Assembly (NCBI GenBank): GCA_964397485.1
Contig: CAYNHT010000001.1
Location: 186,001 to 250,000, forward strand
Origin: CAYNHT01 sp964397485
GTDB taxonomy: Bacteria > Bacillota_I > Bacilli_A > RF39 > UBA660
DNA: 64,000 nucleotides
Direction of reading: 5' to 3'
Position 1 is the stretch's first letter, and every line of letters starts with the position of its first letter. Both the position numbers and the translations under genes were made by a program. Positions 9,552-17,764 of this stretch are shown in pieces. The notes under the pieces were generated by a model, which was given only the letters and a program-made list of their open reading frames with translations, did no database searches and was not told the origin of the DNA.

Positions 9552-9830
9552 TTATTCACTTACATCAAAATATACTTTTCGATCTTTTAAATTTAATTTT
9601 TCTTTTAAATAACGATCAATTGTATAATCCTCACAATTTAATACATCATTAACCATCTCATATAAAGATAAATTTCTTGTATTCTTCCATTTAATTTCTT
9701 TTAAATAGTTCCATATATCTTCTTCTTTGATATAGTTAAAACCATTTCTTTTCATTTCTTGTTTTTTCGTAATTAATGCAGGTTTAATACGCTCATACAA
9801 TTCTTCTAAAGAATTAAAAGTAACATCCAT
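9552..9830 (-). CDS. ComN-like post-transcriptional regulator (92 aa)
   Basis: A small acidic cytoplasmic protein with MDVTFNSLEELYERIKPAL at the start and a region YIKEEDIWNYLKEIKW that fits the ComN/YrzD family. In Bacillus that family acts on comE mRNA and lies between spoVB and secDF, exactly the position here. I use the ATG at 9830 because AGGAGG precedes it; the longer frame to 9890 adds a stretch lacking a binding site. The assignment rests on synteny plus size and general sequence character. Confidence 0.7.
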   Translation of the reverse strand: MDVTFNSLEELYERIKPALITKKQEMKRNGFNYIKEEDIWNYLKEIKWKNTRNLSLYEMVNDVLNCEDYTIDRYLKEKLNLKDRKVYFDVSE

Positions 9831-9910
9831 ATATATCCTCCTATAAATAAATTCAATAATGCTTACATATATATTATATATGAAAAGCAAACATTTTTAA
9901 AGGAGAATTT

Positions 9911-11209
9911 ATGAAAAAAAGTAAATTTGTTAAATCAACTATTATTTTGGTAATCGGGGGCTTTATTACAAAATTGCTAGGTATGCTTATAAAAATAGTT
10001 ATGACAAGACTAATTGGGGCAGAAGGAATAGGAATATACATGATGGTTTTACCAACGTTTATGCTACTTATTGCCTTAGCACAACTAGGATTACCAGTTG
10101 CCATATCTAAGTTAGTTAGCGAAAATAAAAATAATAACAAAAAATTAATACTTGGTATAATTCCTTTTTCAATGGGGATAAACATAATAATAATTATTTT
10201 CTTACTATTTTCTAGTCATTATCTAGCAAATAATATGTTGAAAGAACCAAGAACATATTATGCTCTAATTTGTATTGGATTTGTTCTTCCTTTTATCAGT
10301 ATCTCCAGTATTATGAGGGGATATTTTTTTGGAAAAGAAAAAATGTTTCCTCATGTCCTTTCAAATATTTCTGAAGACATAGTTAGATTGATTCTAATCA
10401 TTATAGGAATACCAATTTTTTTAACTAAAGGTCTTGAGTTTGCTGTTGCATTTTTAGTAATAACATATATTTTTAGTGAATTAACCACTATTATTATATT
10501 ATTTTTGTTCTTGCCTAGAAGATTAAAAGTTTCTAAACAAGATTTTATTCCTGATATATCTAATGTAAAAGAGGTTTTTAACATTAGTTTACCTACTACT
10601 GGTAGTCGCCTAATTGGTAGTATTGGTTACTTTTTAGAACCTATTATTTTAACATTCGGATTATTAAATTGCGGATATTCTAACAGTTTTATTGTTTATC
10701 AATATGGAATTTTAAATGGATATATAATGCCTATGTTATTATTGCCCTCTTTTTTTACAATGGCTATATCGCAGGCGTTAATTCCAGCCGTTAGTAATGC
10801 TTATAGTAATAATCATATTACATATACAAAAAACAAGATAAAACAAGCTATTTTCTTTTCATTATTGATTGGTATTCCAATGACTATTATTTTTGAATTA
10901 TTTCCATATGTCCCACTAAAATTTATATATAATACTACTGAGGGTGTTAATTATCTACGATTCTTAGCGCCAATTTTCCTCCTTCACTATATCCAAGCCC
11001 CGCTTACCAGTAGTCTACAGGCTATGGGAAAAGCAAAACTAGCAATGAGTGGAACTTTACAAGGTATGATTATGAGAACGATTCTATTATTTGGATGTTC
11101 ACATTTAAGTATCGGTTTATGGGGATTAGTAATCGCATCTGGATTCAACATTGTATATGTTACAATCCACCAATGGCACGCGGTTAAAAAGGTTTTAAAA
11201 AAAGGATAA
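9911..11209 (+). CDS. spoVB: SpoVB-like MOP-superfamily polysaccharide/lipid flippase (432 aa)
   Basis: A multi-spanning membrane protein with about 12 hydrophobic segments. Its N-terminus FVKSTIILVIGGFITKLLGM and motif LIGAEGIGIYMMVLP are typical of stage V sporulation protein B and related flippases of the MOP family. SpoVB is thought to move lipid-linked precursors for spore cortex peptidoglycan. At 432 aa it is somewhat shorter than Bacillus SpoVB. The ATG follows AAAGGAGAA. It is divergent from comN/secDF and converges on the Gre-like gene, the stop codons abutting at 11209/11210. Confidence 0.85.
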   Translation: MKKSKFVKSTIILVIGGFITKLLGMLIKIVMTRLIGAEGIGIYMMVLPTFMLLIALAQLGLPVAISKLVSENKNNNKKLILGIIPFSMGINIIIIIFLLFSSHYLANNMLKEPRTYYALICIGFVLPFISISSIMRGYFFGKEKMFPHVLSNISEDIVRLILIIIGIPIFLTKGLEFAVAFLVITYIFSELTTIIILFLFLPRRLKVSKQDFIPDISNVKEVFNISLPTTGSRLIGSIGYFLEPIILTFGLLNCGYSNSFIVYQYGILNGYIMPMLLLPSFFTMAISQALIPAVSNAYSNNHITYTKNKIKQAIFFSLLIGIPMTIIFELFPYVPLKFIYNTTEGVNYLRFLAPIFLLHYIQAPLTSSLQAMGKAKLAMSGTLQGMIMRTILLFGCSHLSIGLWGLVIASGFNIVYVTIHQWHAVKKVLKKG

Positions 11210-11225
11210 TTACTTATCCTTTTTC
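11197..11225. terminator. Bidirectional terminator between spoVB and the Gre-like gene
   Basis: Arms AAAAGGATAA and TTATCCTTTT are separated by a 4-base loop, with A and T runs on both flanks. The hairpin contains both convergent stop codons. Confidence 0.85.
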
Positions 11226-11584
11226 TTAGTTAATATTTTGTCTTTTTTCTCTTTCAAAGGTGCTTTTATAATACTTAATATTTCTATTTGCATAATACTA
11301 TCGGGAGTTTTACAGCTTACTACATCACCAATTTTTTGTCCTCTAATAGAACTTCCAATAGGACTGTTAGTTGATGTTTCTTTTATATCAGGTCTATGAA
11401 TATCTGGATTACCAGATACTAATAAGACAGTTAATTCTACTTTATCGTCTTTTGGATAAATTAAATTTAAAGAAACAATATCACCAACACAAACGATTGA
11501 AGACATTTCTTTTGTGTTTTCAATATCATATTCGTTACTGTTTTCAATCAAATTCAAGATTTTATCATCTTTAATTTGCCCCAT
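11210..11584 (-). CDS. Stand-alone GreA/GreB C-terminal-domain protein (124 aa)
   Basis: The C-terminal half shows the FKBP-like GreA/GreB C-terminal domain signature: NSPIGSSIRGQKIGDVVSCKTP followed by a hydrophobic strand. Unlike GreA, there is no N-terminal antiparallel coiled coil with the acidic tip that enters the RNA-polymerase channel; only about 30 residues precede the domain. It is therefore not expected to stimulate transcript cleavage. Family relatives such as Rnk bind RNA polymerase. The role here is unknown. The Lys-rich tail is probably disordered. Confidence 0.75.
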   Translation of the reverse strand: MGQIKDDKILNLIENSNEYDIENTKEMSSIVCVGDIVSLNLIYPKDDKVELTVLLVSGNPDIHRPDIKETSTNSPIGSSIRGQKIGDVVSCKTPDSIMQIEILSIIKAPLKEKKDKILTKKKDK

Positions 11585-11644
11585 TCTTCACCTCTTTTTC
11601 CATATTACGTATAGAATATACCAATTTTTGACAAAAGTCAAATT

Positions 11645-11669
11645 AAAAAGCTCTAAATATAATTAGAGC
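11645..11669 (-). terminator. Terminator after the DUF421 gene
   Basis: Minus-strand hairpin GCTCTAA...TTAGAGC followed by TTTTT; it overlaps the DUF421 stop codon. Confidence 0.8.
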
Positions 11670-12292
11670 AAGTCCCCTTTTTTAATTATGAAAGTTTTTT
11701 GTTTAGTATAAAATGCATAAAAAACATCACTTAGATTTATATTGTTAGCTTCAAGCATTTTATTAACCCATTTACTATCTTTTTTTATTTCTTTTAATAC
11801 TTCGAAATCAATAATTCCATCTAGAATAATTGGCAAGGGATAATCAGTACTCTTTTCAAATACCGATAGTTTGCCACTATTTTCTAAAATAGCATAATTA
11901 ACCTCTTCAACACTTTTAATTCCTTGCTCTCTAAGTTGCATGATTAAGTCATCTAGATTATAACGAATTTTTGACATTTCACTAAAATTTAATTTCCCAT
12001 CTTTAATAATAATAGTTGGTTTACCATCTATTATTTGCCTAATTTTATTACTTTTTAAACTAATATAACTAAGAAATATTTGAAAAAAAACTAATATACT
12101 TATGGGAACAATAGAAAAAAAGATTGAACTGTTATGATCCTCAATAGATATAGCTACCAATTCTGCAATTAACAATGAGACAATAAGATCGATGATACTC
12201 AACTGTCCAACCTCTTTTTTCCCCATTATTCTATATACAACTATAACAAAAAAATATAAAATTGTAGTTTTTATAATAATAGTTAAATACAT
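11663..12292 (-). CDS. DUF421 (YetF/YrbG-like) membrane protein (209 aa)
   Basis: Three N-terminal TM segments (about residues 4-22, 35-50 and 60-78) precede a soluble domain with the DUF421 features GKPTIIIKDGKLNFSEMSK and LREQGIKSVEEVNYAILENS. It corresponds to YrbG, which sits between spoVB and yrzE in Bacillus. The biochemical role of the family is not established. The ATG follows GTAGGTGATATT. It is divergent from the YrzE-like gene. Confidence 0.85.
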   Translation of the reverse strand: MYLTIIIKTTILYFFVIVVYRIMGKKEVGQLSIIDLIVSLLIAELVAISIEDHNSSIFFSIVPISILVFFQIFLSYISLKSNKIRQIIDGKPTIIIKDGKLNFSEMSKIRYNLDDLIMQLREQGIKSVEEVNYAILENSGKLSVFEKSTDYPLPIILDGIIDFEVLKEIKKDSKWVNKMLEANNINLSDVFYAFYTKQKTFIIKKGDLL

Positions 12293-12365
12293 AATATCAC
12301 CTACTCTATTATGGTGATAGTAATATTTTTTTATACAAAGAATAAGTTTAAACAGGAGGGATATT

Positions 12366-12737
12366 ATGATTTATCTAAAAAATTGTATTAAACCATTACT
12401 ATATATAATTGGCGGAATTCTAGTGCTCACATTTCTTTTAACATTACTTAATTTTTTTAATATTATAAACTATAAAGTAGTCACTATTTTTAAAATTATA
12501 ATTCCTATATTATCACTATTTATTGGTGGGTTTCTAATGGGAAAAAGAAGTAATTCAAAAGGATGGTTTGCAGGACTTAAGTTAGCACTTATCTTTTTAA
12601 TGATTCTGATTTTATTTAATTTTTTTGGTCTAGATAGTAAAGTTGAAATATCTGATTTAATATATTATTTAATATTAACTATTTCAACTATGTTCGGAAG
12701 TATGATTGGTATTAACAAAAAAACTTTAGAACAATAA
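12366..12737 (+). CDS. YrzE-like small membrane protein, TIGR04086 family (123 aa)
   Basis: Four predicted TM helices with the short motif GGFLMGKRSNSKGWFAGLK between helices 2 and 3, characteristic of the YrzE/TIGR04086 family. It lies next to the DUF421 gene as in Bacillus. Function is unknown. The ATG follows an excellent AGGAGG site. Confidence 0.75.
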   Translation: MIYLKNCIKPLLYIIGGILVLTFLLTLLNFFNIINYKVVTIFKIIIPILSLFIGGFLMGKRSNSKGWFAGLKLALIFLMILILFNFFGLDSKVEISDLIYYLILTISTMFGSMIGINKKTLEQ

Positions 12738-12764
12738 AAAAAATTCTGATTTAGAATTTTTTTG
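12736..12764. terminator. Bidirectional terminator
   Basis: Arms AAAAAAATTCT (12737-12747) and AGAATTTTTTT (12753-12763) lie between the convergent yrzE-like and phosphoesterase genes, overlapping both ends. Confidence 0.85.
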
Positions 12765-13632
12765 TTTTTATATCATTTTCTATTTCAATATAGTTAATAT
12801 TCATAGGAAATAAAAAATTTAATTTTTCTAATAATCCAGTACTTTCACCTAATTTTGTGACACCAGTACTAATTACACCTGTTAAATTACTTTTTTCTAT
12901 TATTCCATGAGCTATATCTGGGAAAAATCGACCATTAGGGTCTATAAATCCTTGATTATTTCCTAAGTATTTTCTTATTAATGGTAACGTTAAACCACCA
13001 TGAATATGCCCACTAAAAACTAAGTCAACATTTTTTAATACAGGTGAATACTTTATAACATCATTTTTGAATATATTTGTTGGTGTATGGCACAACATAA
13101 TATTATATAAATCATTATCAACTATATTTGGAAATGCTTCATTAAGTTCAATTAGAAATGAAATTACTTCTTCTTTGTCTTTTTCATAATGTTCAAACGA
13201 CGGATTAAAACCAATAAATCGACATTTATTATCTTCATATATGCTGTTACGAAGTAAAACAACATTGGATAACTTGTTAATATCACTAAACCACTCCTCA
13301 TTAATGTGTAATTGCCATTTGTTATCAACCTTGTGCATAATATCATGATTACCGATTGATATAATAACTTTAGCAACCTCGGATAAATATCTAAGCCAAT
13401 CAATTAAAATTTCTCTATCTAAAGCGCTATTTACAACACAACTATTATCTATTAAGTCACCTGGAATACAAATATAATCCGGTGTTTTTTTCTTGGCTTT
13501 TTTTACTATGTAATTAAGCTTATTTAAACAAAAGTTTCTTTTGTATTGAATATCAGAAAACATCATAATCTTAATTTTTCCAATATCTTTATTTATACTA
13601 TTAATAGTATAATTGTTTTTTTCTATATTCAC
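12751..13632 (-). CDS. Calcineurin-like metallophosphoesterase (293 aa)
   Basis: The metallophosphoesterase motifs appear in order: FSDIQ (motif I), GDLID (II), GNHD (III), LCHTP (IV) and GHIHGG (V). Motif I normally reads D-x-H; here the histidine is glutamine, while all other metal ligands are intact. It resembles the YkoQ/YaeI type of phosphohydrolases. There is no signal peptide, so it is probably cytoplasmic or peripheral. It occupies the interval between tgt and yrzE where Bacillus has yajC. The substrate cannot be told from sequence. Confidence 0.8.
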   Translation of the reverse strand: MNIEKNNYTINSINKDIGKIKIMMFSDIQYKRNFCLNKLNYIVKKAKKKTPDYICIPGDLIDNSCVVNSALDREILIDWLRYLSEVAKVIISIGNHDIMHKVDNKWQLHINEEWFSDINKLSNVVLLRNSIYEDNKCRFIGFNPSFEHYEKDKEEVISFLIELNEAFPNIVDNDLYNIMLCHTPTNIFKNDVIKYSPVLKNVDLVFSGHIHGGLTLPLIRKYLGNNQGFIDPNGRFFPDIAHGIIEKSNLTGVISTGVTKLGESTGLLEKLNFLFPMNINYIEIENDIKTKKF

Positions 13633-13729
13633 ATAAAATCCCTCTTTTTTTTAAAAGCAGTGTTATTATAATATTAATAATTAATTCTGTCAAATTCAGT
13701 AAATAATATAAAAAAAATCAAAATACTAT

Positions 13730-14845
13730 TTATTTAGTACTTTGATATCTTTTAATAAACTCTTCTTTATATTCTAGTATAGTATTTTCTTTGATAGCTT
13801 GTCTTAAATCTTCTGTTAGTTTTATTAAAAAGCGGATATTATGTATCGATAACAATCTTCCACCTAGGGTTTCATCACATGTAATCAAATGTCTTATATA
13901 TGCTTTGGTATAGTTTTTACAACAGTAGCAGTCACAATCATGCTCAATTGGATTAAAATCTTCTTTAAATTTGGCATTTTTTAAATTGATTCTACCATCT
14001 TTAGTAAAAGCGTTTCCATGACGGGCTAATCTTGTTGGAAGCACACAGTCAAACATATCAACACCTCTAATAACTCCTTCAATAATATCAATCGGATCTC
14101 CTACTCCCATTAAATATCTTGGTTTATTATCCGGTAAATAATTAATAGCATAATCAACCATTTTATACATTGTTTCTTTATCTTCACCAACACTTGTTCC
14201 ACCTATTGAATATCCATCAAAATCCATTTTAACTGTTTCTAACGCACTATATTTACGTAAATCTTCAAATTCTCCACCTTGAACAATTCCAAATAATGAT
14301 TGTTTTTCATTACTATGAACATCTTTGCCTCTTTTGGCCCATCTCAAGGTTCTATCTACACTTGCCTTCATATAGTCATAAGTAACTGGAAACGGTGGAC
14401 ATTCATCAAAACTCATAGCAATATCACTATCAAGTTTATTTTGAACTTGGATTGATATTTCAGGTGTTAAAAATAGTTTACGACCATCTAAATGACTTTT
14501 GAATATTACTCCTTCTTCTAAAATGTTTTTCTTTTCGGCTAAAGAAAACACTTGAAAACCACCACTATCTGTTAAAATAGGACCATCATAATTCATAAAT
14601 TTATGTAATCCTCCAGCTTTTTCAACAACATCTTCTCCTGGTCTTAACCACAAATGATAAGTGTTTGAAAGTATGATTCCACTTCCTGCTTCTTTTAATT
14701 CTTCTTTAGTCAATGTTTTTACATTAGCCAAAGTACCAACTGGCATAAACATAGGCGTTTCAAATGTCCCATGGTTAGTTTCTAAAGTACCAAATCTAGC
14801 ATTTGTATTATCTTCTTTTTTTAATAAATTATATTTAATTTTCAT
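13730..14845 (-). CDS. tgt: tRNA-guanine transglycosylase (371 aa)
   Basis: Exchanges guanine for preQ1 at position 34 of GUN tRNAs in queuosine synthesis. Seen are FMPVGTLANVKTL, the active-site region ILTDSGGFQVFSLAE, the PTRLARHGNAFT segment, and the zinc site CDCYCC...RHL near residue 320. I choose the ATG at 14845 because GAGGAAG lies 8-9 bases upstream. The longer frame starting at 14869 has no binding site and contains that site within its coding sequence. Confidence 0.95.
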   Translation of the reverse strand: MKIKYNLLKKEDNTNARFGTLETNHGTFETPMFMPVGTLANVKTLTKEELKEAGSGIILSNTYHLWLRPGEDVVEKAGGLHKFMNYDGPILTDSGGFQVFSLAEKKNILEEGVIFKSHLDGRKLFLTPEISIQVQNKLDSDIAMSFDECPPFPVTYDYMKASVDRTLRWAKRGKDVHSNEKQSLFGIVQGGEFEDLRKYSALETVKMDFDGYSIGGTSVGEDKETMYKMVDYAINYLPDNKPRYLMGVGDPIDIIEGVIRGVDMFDCVLPTRLARHGNAFTKDGRINLKNAKFKEDFNPIEHDCDCYCCKNYTKAYIRHLITCDETLGGRLLSIHNIRFLIKLTEDLRQAIKENTILEYKEEFIKRYQSTK

Positions 14846-14906
14846 TGTATCACTTCCTCGCATAGTCATTATATATTATTTTTTCCCATAGTTCAACTAT
14901 TTATCC

Positions 14907-14946
14907 AAAATAAAAAGCTTAATATCTTTTTTGAAAATAAGCTTTT
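14907..14946 (-). terminator. Terminator after murF
   Basis: Minus-strand arms AAAAGCTTA and TAAGCTTTT enclose a 16-base loop and are followed by a T-rich stretch; the hairpin overlaps the murF 3' end. Confidence 0.65.
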
Positions 14947-16256
14947 ATTTCTTCTAAATGTAATCGCCTAGAACCTTTAATAAGTATAATTGTATCACTT
15001 ATTGATATATTGTTTAAATAATCAATTAACTCATTATTATTTGTAAAATGCTGACTTTTCTTTTTTACAACATTGATTTCATTACCTACTAATAATATTG
15101 TAGAATTCTTTATTTTTTTTAAATATTTTCCTACTTTCAAGTGAATTTTACGACTATATTTACCTAGTTCCAATATATCACCTAGAATTATTAATTTATG
15201 AGTTTTAACATCTTTGATCAATTCTAATACACCAATTAAAGACTCATAACTAGAATTGTAACAATCCTCAATTAGAGTTATATTATTATCAAGTTTAATA
15301 ATACTCATTCTTTTATCAACTGATTGATAGTTTTTTATAGATTCTATCATATCATTAATATCAACATTGAAAAAAATACCTATTTGGAGTGCTAATAAAA
15401 CGTTATTTATTAAATGACGACCTGGTACATTAAAAGTAATCTCATATATATTTCCATCGATTTTAACATCAAATGTAGTTTTATCAAAATAGCACTTAAT
15501 ATTTTGGGCTTTAAGATGATTGTTGTTTTTAGTACCACACTTATAAATTTCTATTCTTTTGTTGTTCTTTACTTTTTTTAAATATTTATCATCGCCATTT
15601 ATAACAAGAATTCCTTTTTTCATACCATCTAAAATTTCCATTTTTGCTTTAAAAATACCTTTTTTAGATCCTAAATTCCCAATATGCGATGTTCCGATAT
15701 TAGTAATAACTGATACATTAGGTTTACAAATGTTGGACAATCTTTTTATCTCACCAAAATGGTTCATTCCAAGTTCCGTAACAATTATATCGTGTTCATC
15801 CTTTAGCCTAAATAGTGTTAGTGGCAGACCTATATGATTGTTATTATTGTCTATATTTTTTAAAACATTGTATTTATTTGATAAAATATCATAAATTAAT
15901 TCTTTTGTTGTTGTCTTCCCAACACTTCCAGTTACAGCAATCAATGGTACATCATGTTTTAAGCGAATATGGGTTGCTATTAAGATTAGGGCATCATATG
16001 TACTTTCTACTTTGATAATTGGTATTTTTGTTTTGGGAATTTTAATATCCTCATCAATAATAATTCCACATACTTTATTTTCAACTGCTTGTTTTATATA
16101 ATCGTGACCGTTATAATTATTACCTTTGATTGCTATAAATAAATCCCCTTCATTTAATTTTCTAGTATCAATTTTCATCTCAGTAATTAAATTATCACTA
16201 ATTACTTTATTAATCACTTTACCATTAGTGATATTTATAATGTTAGCAATGGTCAA
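14919..16256 (-). CDS. murF: UDP-MurNAc-tripeptide--D-Ala-D-Ala ligase MurF (445 aa)
   Basis: Adds D-Ala-D-Ala to the UDP-MurNAc tripeptide in peptidoglycan precursor synthesis. Mur-ligase features are the N-terminal substrate domain with KIDTRKLNEGDLFIAIKGNN, the ATP site VTGSVGKTTTKE, the ELGMNHFGEI motif of MurF, TNIGTSHIGNLGS, and a C-terminal domain. The longest frame begins with ATG at 16283, but that start lacks a binding site. A TTG at 16256 has AGGGGTG five bases upstream and avoids overlap with the upstream amidotransferase, so I prefer it. Confidence 0.9.
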   Translation of the reverse strand: MTIANIINITNGKVINKVISDNLITEMKIDTRKLNEGDLFIAIKGNNYNGHDYIKQAVENKVCGIIIDEDIKIPKTKIPIIKVESTYDALILIATHIRLKHDVPLIAVTGSVGKTTTKELIYDILSNKYNVLKNIDNNNNHIGLPLTLFRLKDEHDIIVTELGMNHFGEIKRLSNICKPNVSVITNIGTSHIGNLGSKKGIFKAKMEILDGMKKGILVINGDDKYLKKVKNNKRIEIYKCGTKNNNHLKAQNIKCYFDKTTFDVKIDGNIYEITFNVPGRHLINNVLLALQIGIFFNVDINDMIESIKNYQSVDKRMSIIKLDNNITLIEDCYNSSYESLIGVLELIKDVKTHKLIILGDILELGKYSRKIHLKVGKYLKKIKNSTILLVGNEINVVKKKSQHFTNNNELIDYLNNISISDTIILIKGSRRLHLEEIKAYFQKRY

Positions 16257-16266
16257 ACTATCACCC

Positions 16267-16941
16267 CTATTTACATTTGTCAATAAAATAAGTAAATAAC
16301 CTATTTGTCAATATATCATATTCAATCATTGACTCAGGGTGCCACTGAACTCCAATAAAAAATTTTTTAGTAGGATCTTCTATTGCTTCTATTATGCCGT
16401 CATCACTATAGCCTACTATATCTAAATTTGTTTTTACAACCATGCTTTTATGACGGCTGTTTGTATAGACATAATCTTGATGATATACTTTTGATAATAT
16501 TGAATCTTTTTTCAATTTAACTAAGTGAACATATTCAGCGTGTTTTTGTAGATGAAACTTTGTATCCATATCTTCTATATAACCATTAAATAACGCTCCC
16601 ATGGTTTGCATACCTAAACATATTCCTAATAATGGCTTATCTATGTCATAAGCATATTTTATAGCTTTTATGTCATAATCATAATAATCATCACCACCTT
16701 GGCAAATAATACCATCACATAAATCAAGAATTCTTTTATACTCAGTATACTCTTTTTCTGTCATTGCCTTAGTATTATCGATTGTTTTATCATAAAGTTC
16801 ATCAATTATCGGTGGAATAACTCCTATAGGAATACCTCCAAACTTTATCACAACATCACTTACTTGCTTATAAACTAACATCGTATCATGGCCAACTTTA
16901 CTTTTTCCTGGCCTAGTTATAATACCAATAATAGGTTTCAT
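16267..16941 (-). CDS. Class I glutamine amidotransferase-like hydrolase, peptidase C26 (224 aa)
   Basis: Family of gamma-glutamyl hydrolases such as gamma-glutamyl-GABA hydrolase PuuD. Seen are CQGGDDYYDYD, the nucleophile elbow PLLGICLGMQ (catalytic Cys) and GVQWHPESM (catalytic His and Glu). All three catalytic residues are present. The ATG at 16941 is preceded by AAAGGAGA; the upstream ATG at 16956 is not. Substrate unknown; it sits directly before murF but a cell-wall role would be a guess. Confidence 0.85.
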   Translation of the reverse strand: MKPIIGIITRPGKSKVGHDTMLVYKQVSDVVIKFGGIPIGVIPPIIDELYDKTIDNTKAMTEKEYTEYKRILDLCDGIICQGGDDYYDYDIKAIKYAYDIDKPLLGICLGMQTMGALFNGYIEDMDTKFHLQKHAEYVHLVKLKKDSILSKVYHQDYVYTNSRHKSMVVKTNLDIVGYSDDGIIEAIEDPTKKFFIGVQWHPESMIEYDILTNRLFTYFIDKCK

Positions 16942-16956
16942 AAATCTCCTTTCCAC

Positions 16957-16992
16957 AAAAAAACAATGACTAGTCCATATATTTAGTCATTG
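16957..16992 (-). terminator. Terminator after yneF
   Basis: Minus-strand hairpin CAATGACTA...TAGTCATTG followed by seven T; it contains the yneF stop and lies just before the amidotransferase binding site. Confidence 0.85.
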
Positions 16993-17197
16993 ATTTCATC
17001 ATTTGATTAACTTGTTTTTGGCTTGGTGTTCTCCCCATTTGTGTCATCATTGCTTTAATCATTTGTTCATTAATAGGAGGATTTTGTTTCATATACTTTT
17101 TCATATAATTACGAGCTACGAAAAAGCCAATAACTGCTCCGGCAATCAACCCACCTAGCACTTTTAATAAATCTAATAAAAAGGCTGTCCAGTCCAT
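16970..17197 (-). CDS. yneF: YneF family (UPF0154) small membrane protein (75 aa)
   Basis: One N-terminal TM helix (GGLIAGAVIGFFVARNYM) is followed by a cytoplasmic part with PPINEQMIKAMMTQMGRTPS and Met-rich QMMKSMTKYM, the hallmark of UPF0154. Role unknown. In Bacillus it follows sirA as it does here. The ATG at 17197 is chosen because AAAGGAATGG precedes it; the longer frame starting at 17248 overlaps the sirA end. Confidence 0.9.
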   Translation of the reverse strand: MDWTAFLLDLLKVLGGLIAGAVIGFFVARNYMKKYMKQNPPINEQMIKAMMTQMGRTPSQKQVNQMMKSMTKYMD

Positions 17198-17257
17198 CTT
17201 ACCATTCCTTTCTAGTACTATTTTACTAAATATTAAATTAATTTTCAAGGGTTACAG

Positions 17258-17683
17258 TTAATTATATTCATAAATTCTTTTTTTATTATATTGTTTAGAT
17301 AACCAAAAATAGTCTTTATTTTCAAAATCGCATACAAAAATATCCTTAGAATAGTAATCAAATATTTTAAGTATAGTTGGAAAATTTAAATTAGTTATAA
17401 CGGTACAGCAGGAATGATTAATTTCAATTAAAGTTATTTCTTTTTTATTTTTAAATAGGTATTTATATTTATTTTTTTTAGCTAACGAATGGTGTTGAAA
17501 ATAATTAGTTAGAATGCCCACATTAAAAGTTAAACATAGTTGATTATATAAAGATATTCCATAATTGAAATTTTCTTCTTTTATATAATACAAATTTTCT
17601 ATAGTTTTATATAATATATCAGCATTATTTCTATACACTTGAGCAAACTCTTTTTTTATTATAAACAAATAGTATTTACGCAT
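17258..17683 (-). CDS. sirA: SirA-like sporulation inhibitor of replication (141 aa)
   Basis: A small soluble protein starting MRKYYLFIIKKEFAQVYRNN, consistent with SirA/YneE, which binds DnaA domain I to block new rounds of replication in sporulating Bacillus. The position between tkt and yneF is exactly that of B. subtilis sirA. The sequence is highly diverged and Lys/Tyr/Asn-rich, so synteny carries much of the weight. Confidence 0.75.
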   Translation of the reverse strand: MRKYYLFIIKKEFAQVYRNNADILYKTIENLYYIKEENFNYGISLYNQLCLTFNVGILTNYFQHHSLAKKNKYKYLFKNKKEITLIEINHSCCTVITNLNFPTILKIFDYYSKDIFVCDFENKDYFWLSKQYNKKRIYEYN

Positions 17684-17730
17684 AATATCACCTTTATTAT
17701 AATATCTTATAAGTTCTAAAAAAAATGGTG

Positions 17731-17764
17731 AAAAAAGTAGAAATTACTTTAATAGTTTTTCTAC
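17731..17764 (-). terminator. Terminator after tkt
   Basis: Minus-strand arms GTAGAAA and TTTCTAC with a 14-base loop are followed by TTTTTT; the hairpin overlaps the tkt stop. Confidence 0.7.
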
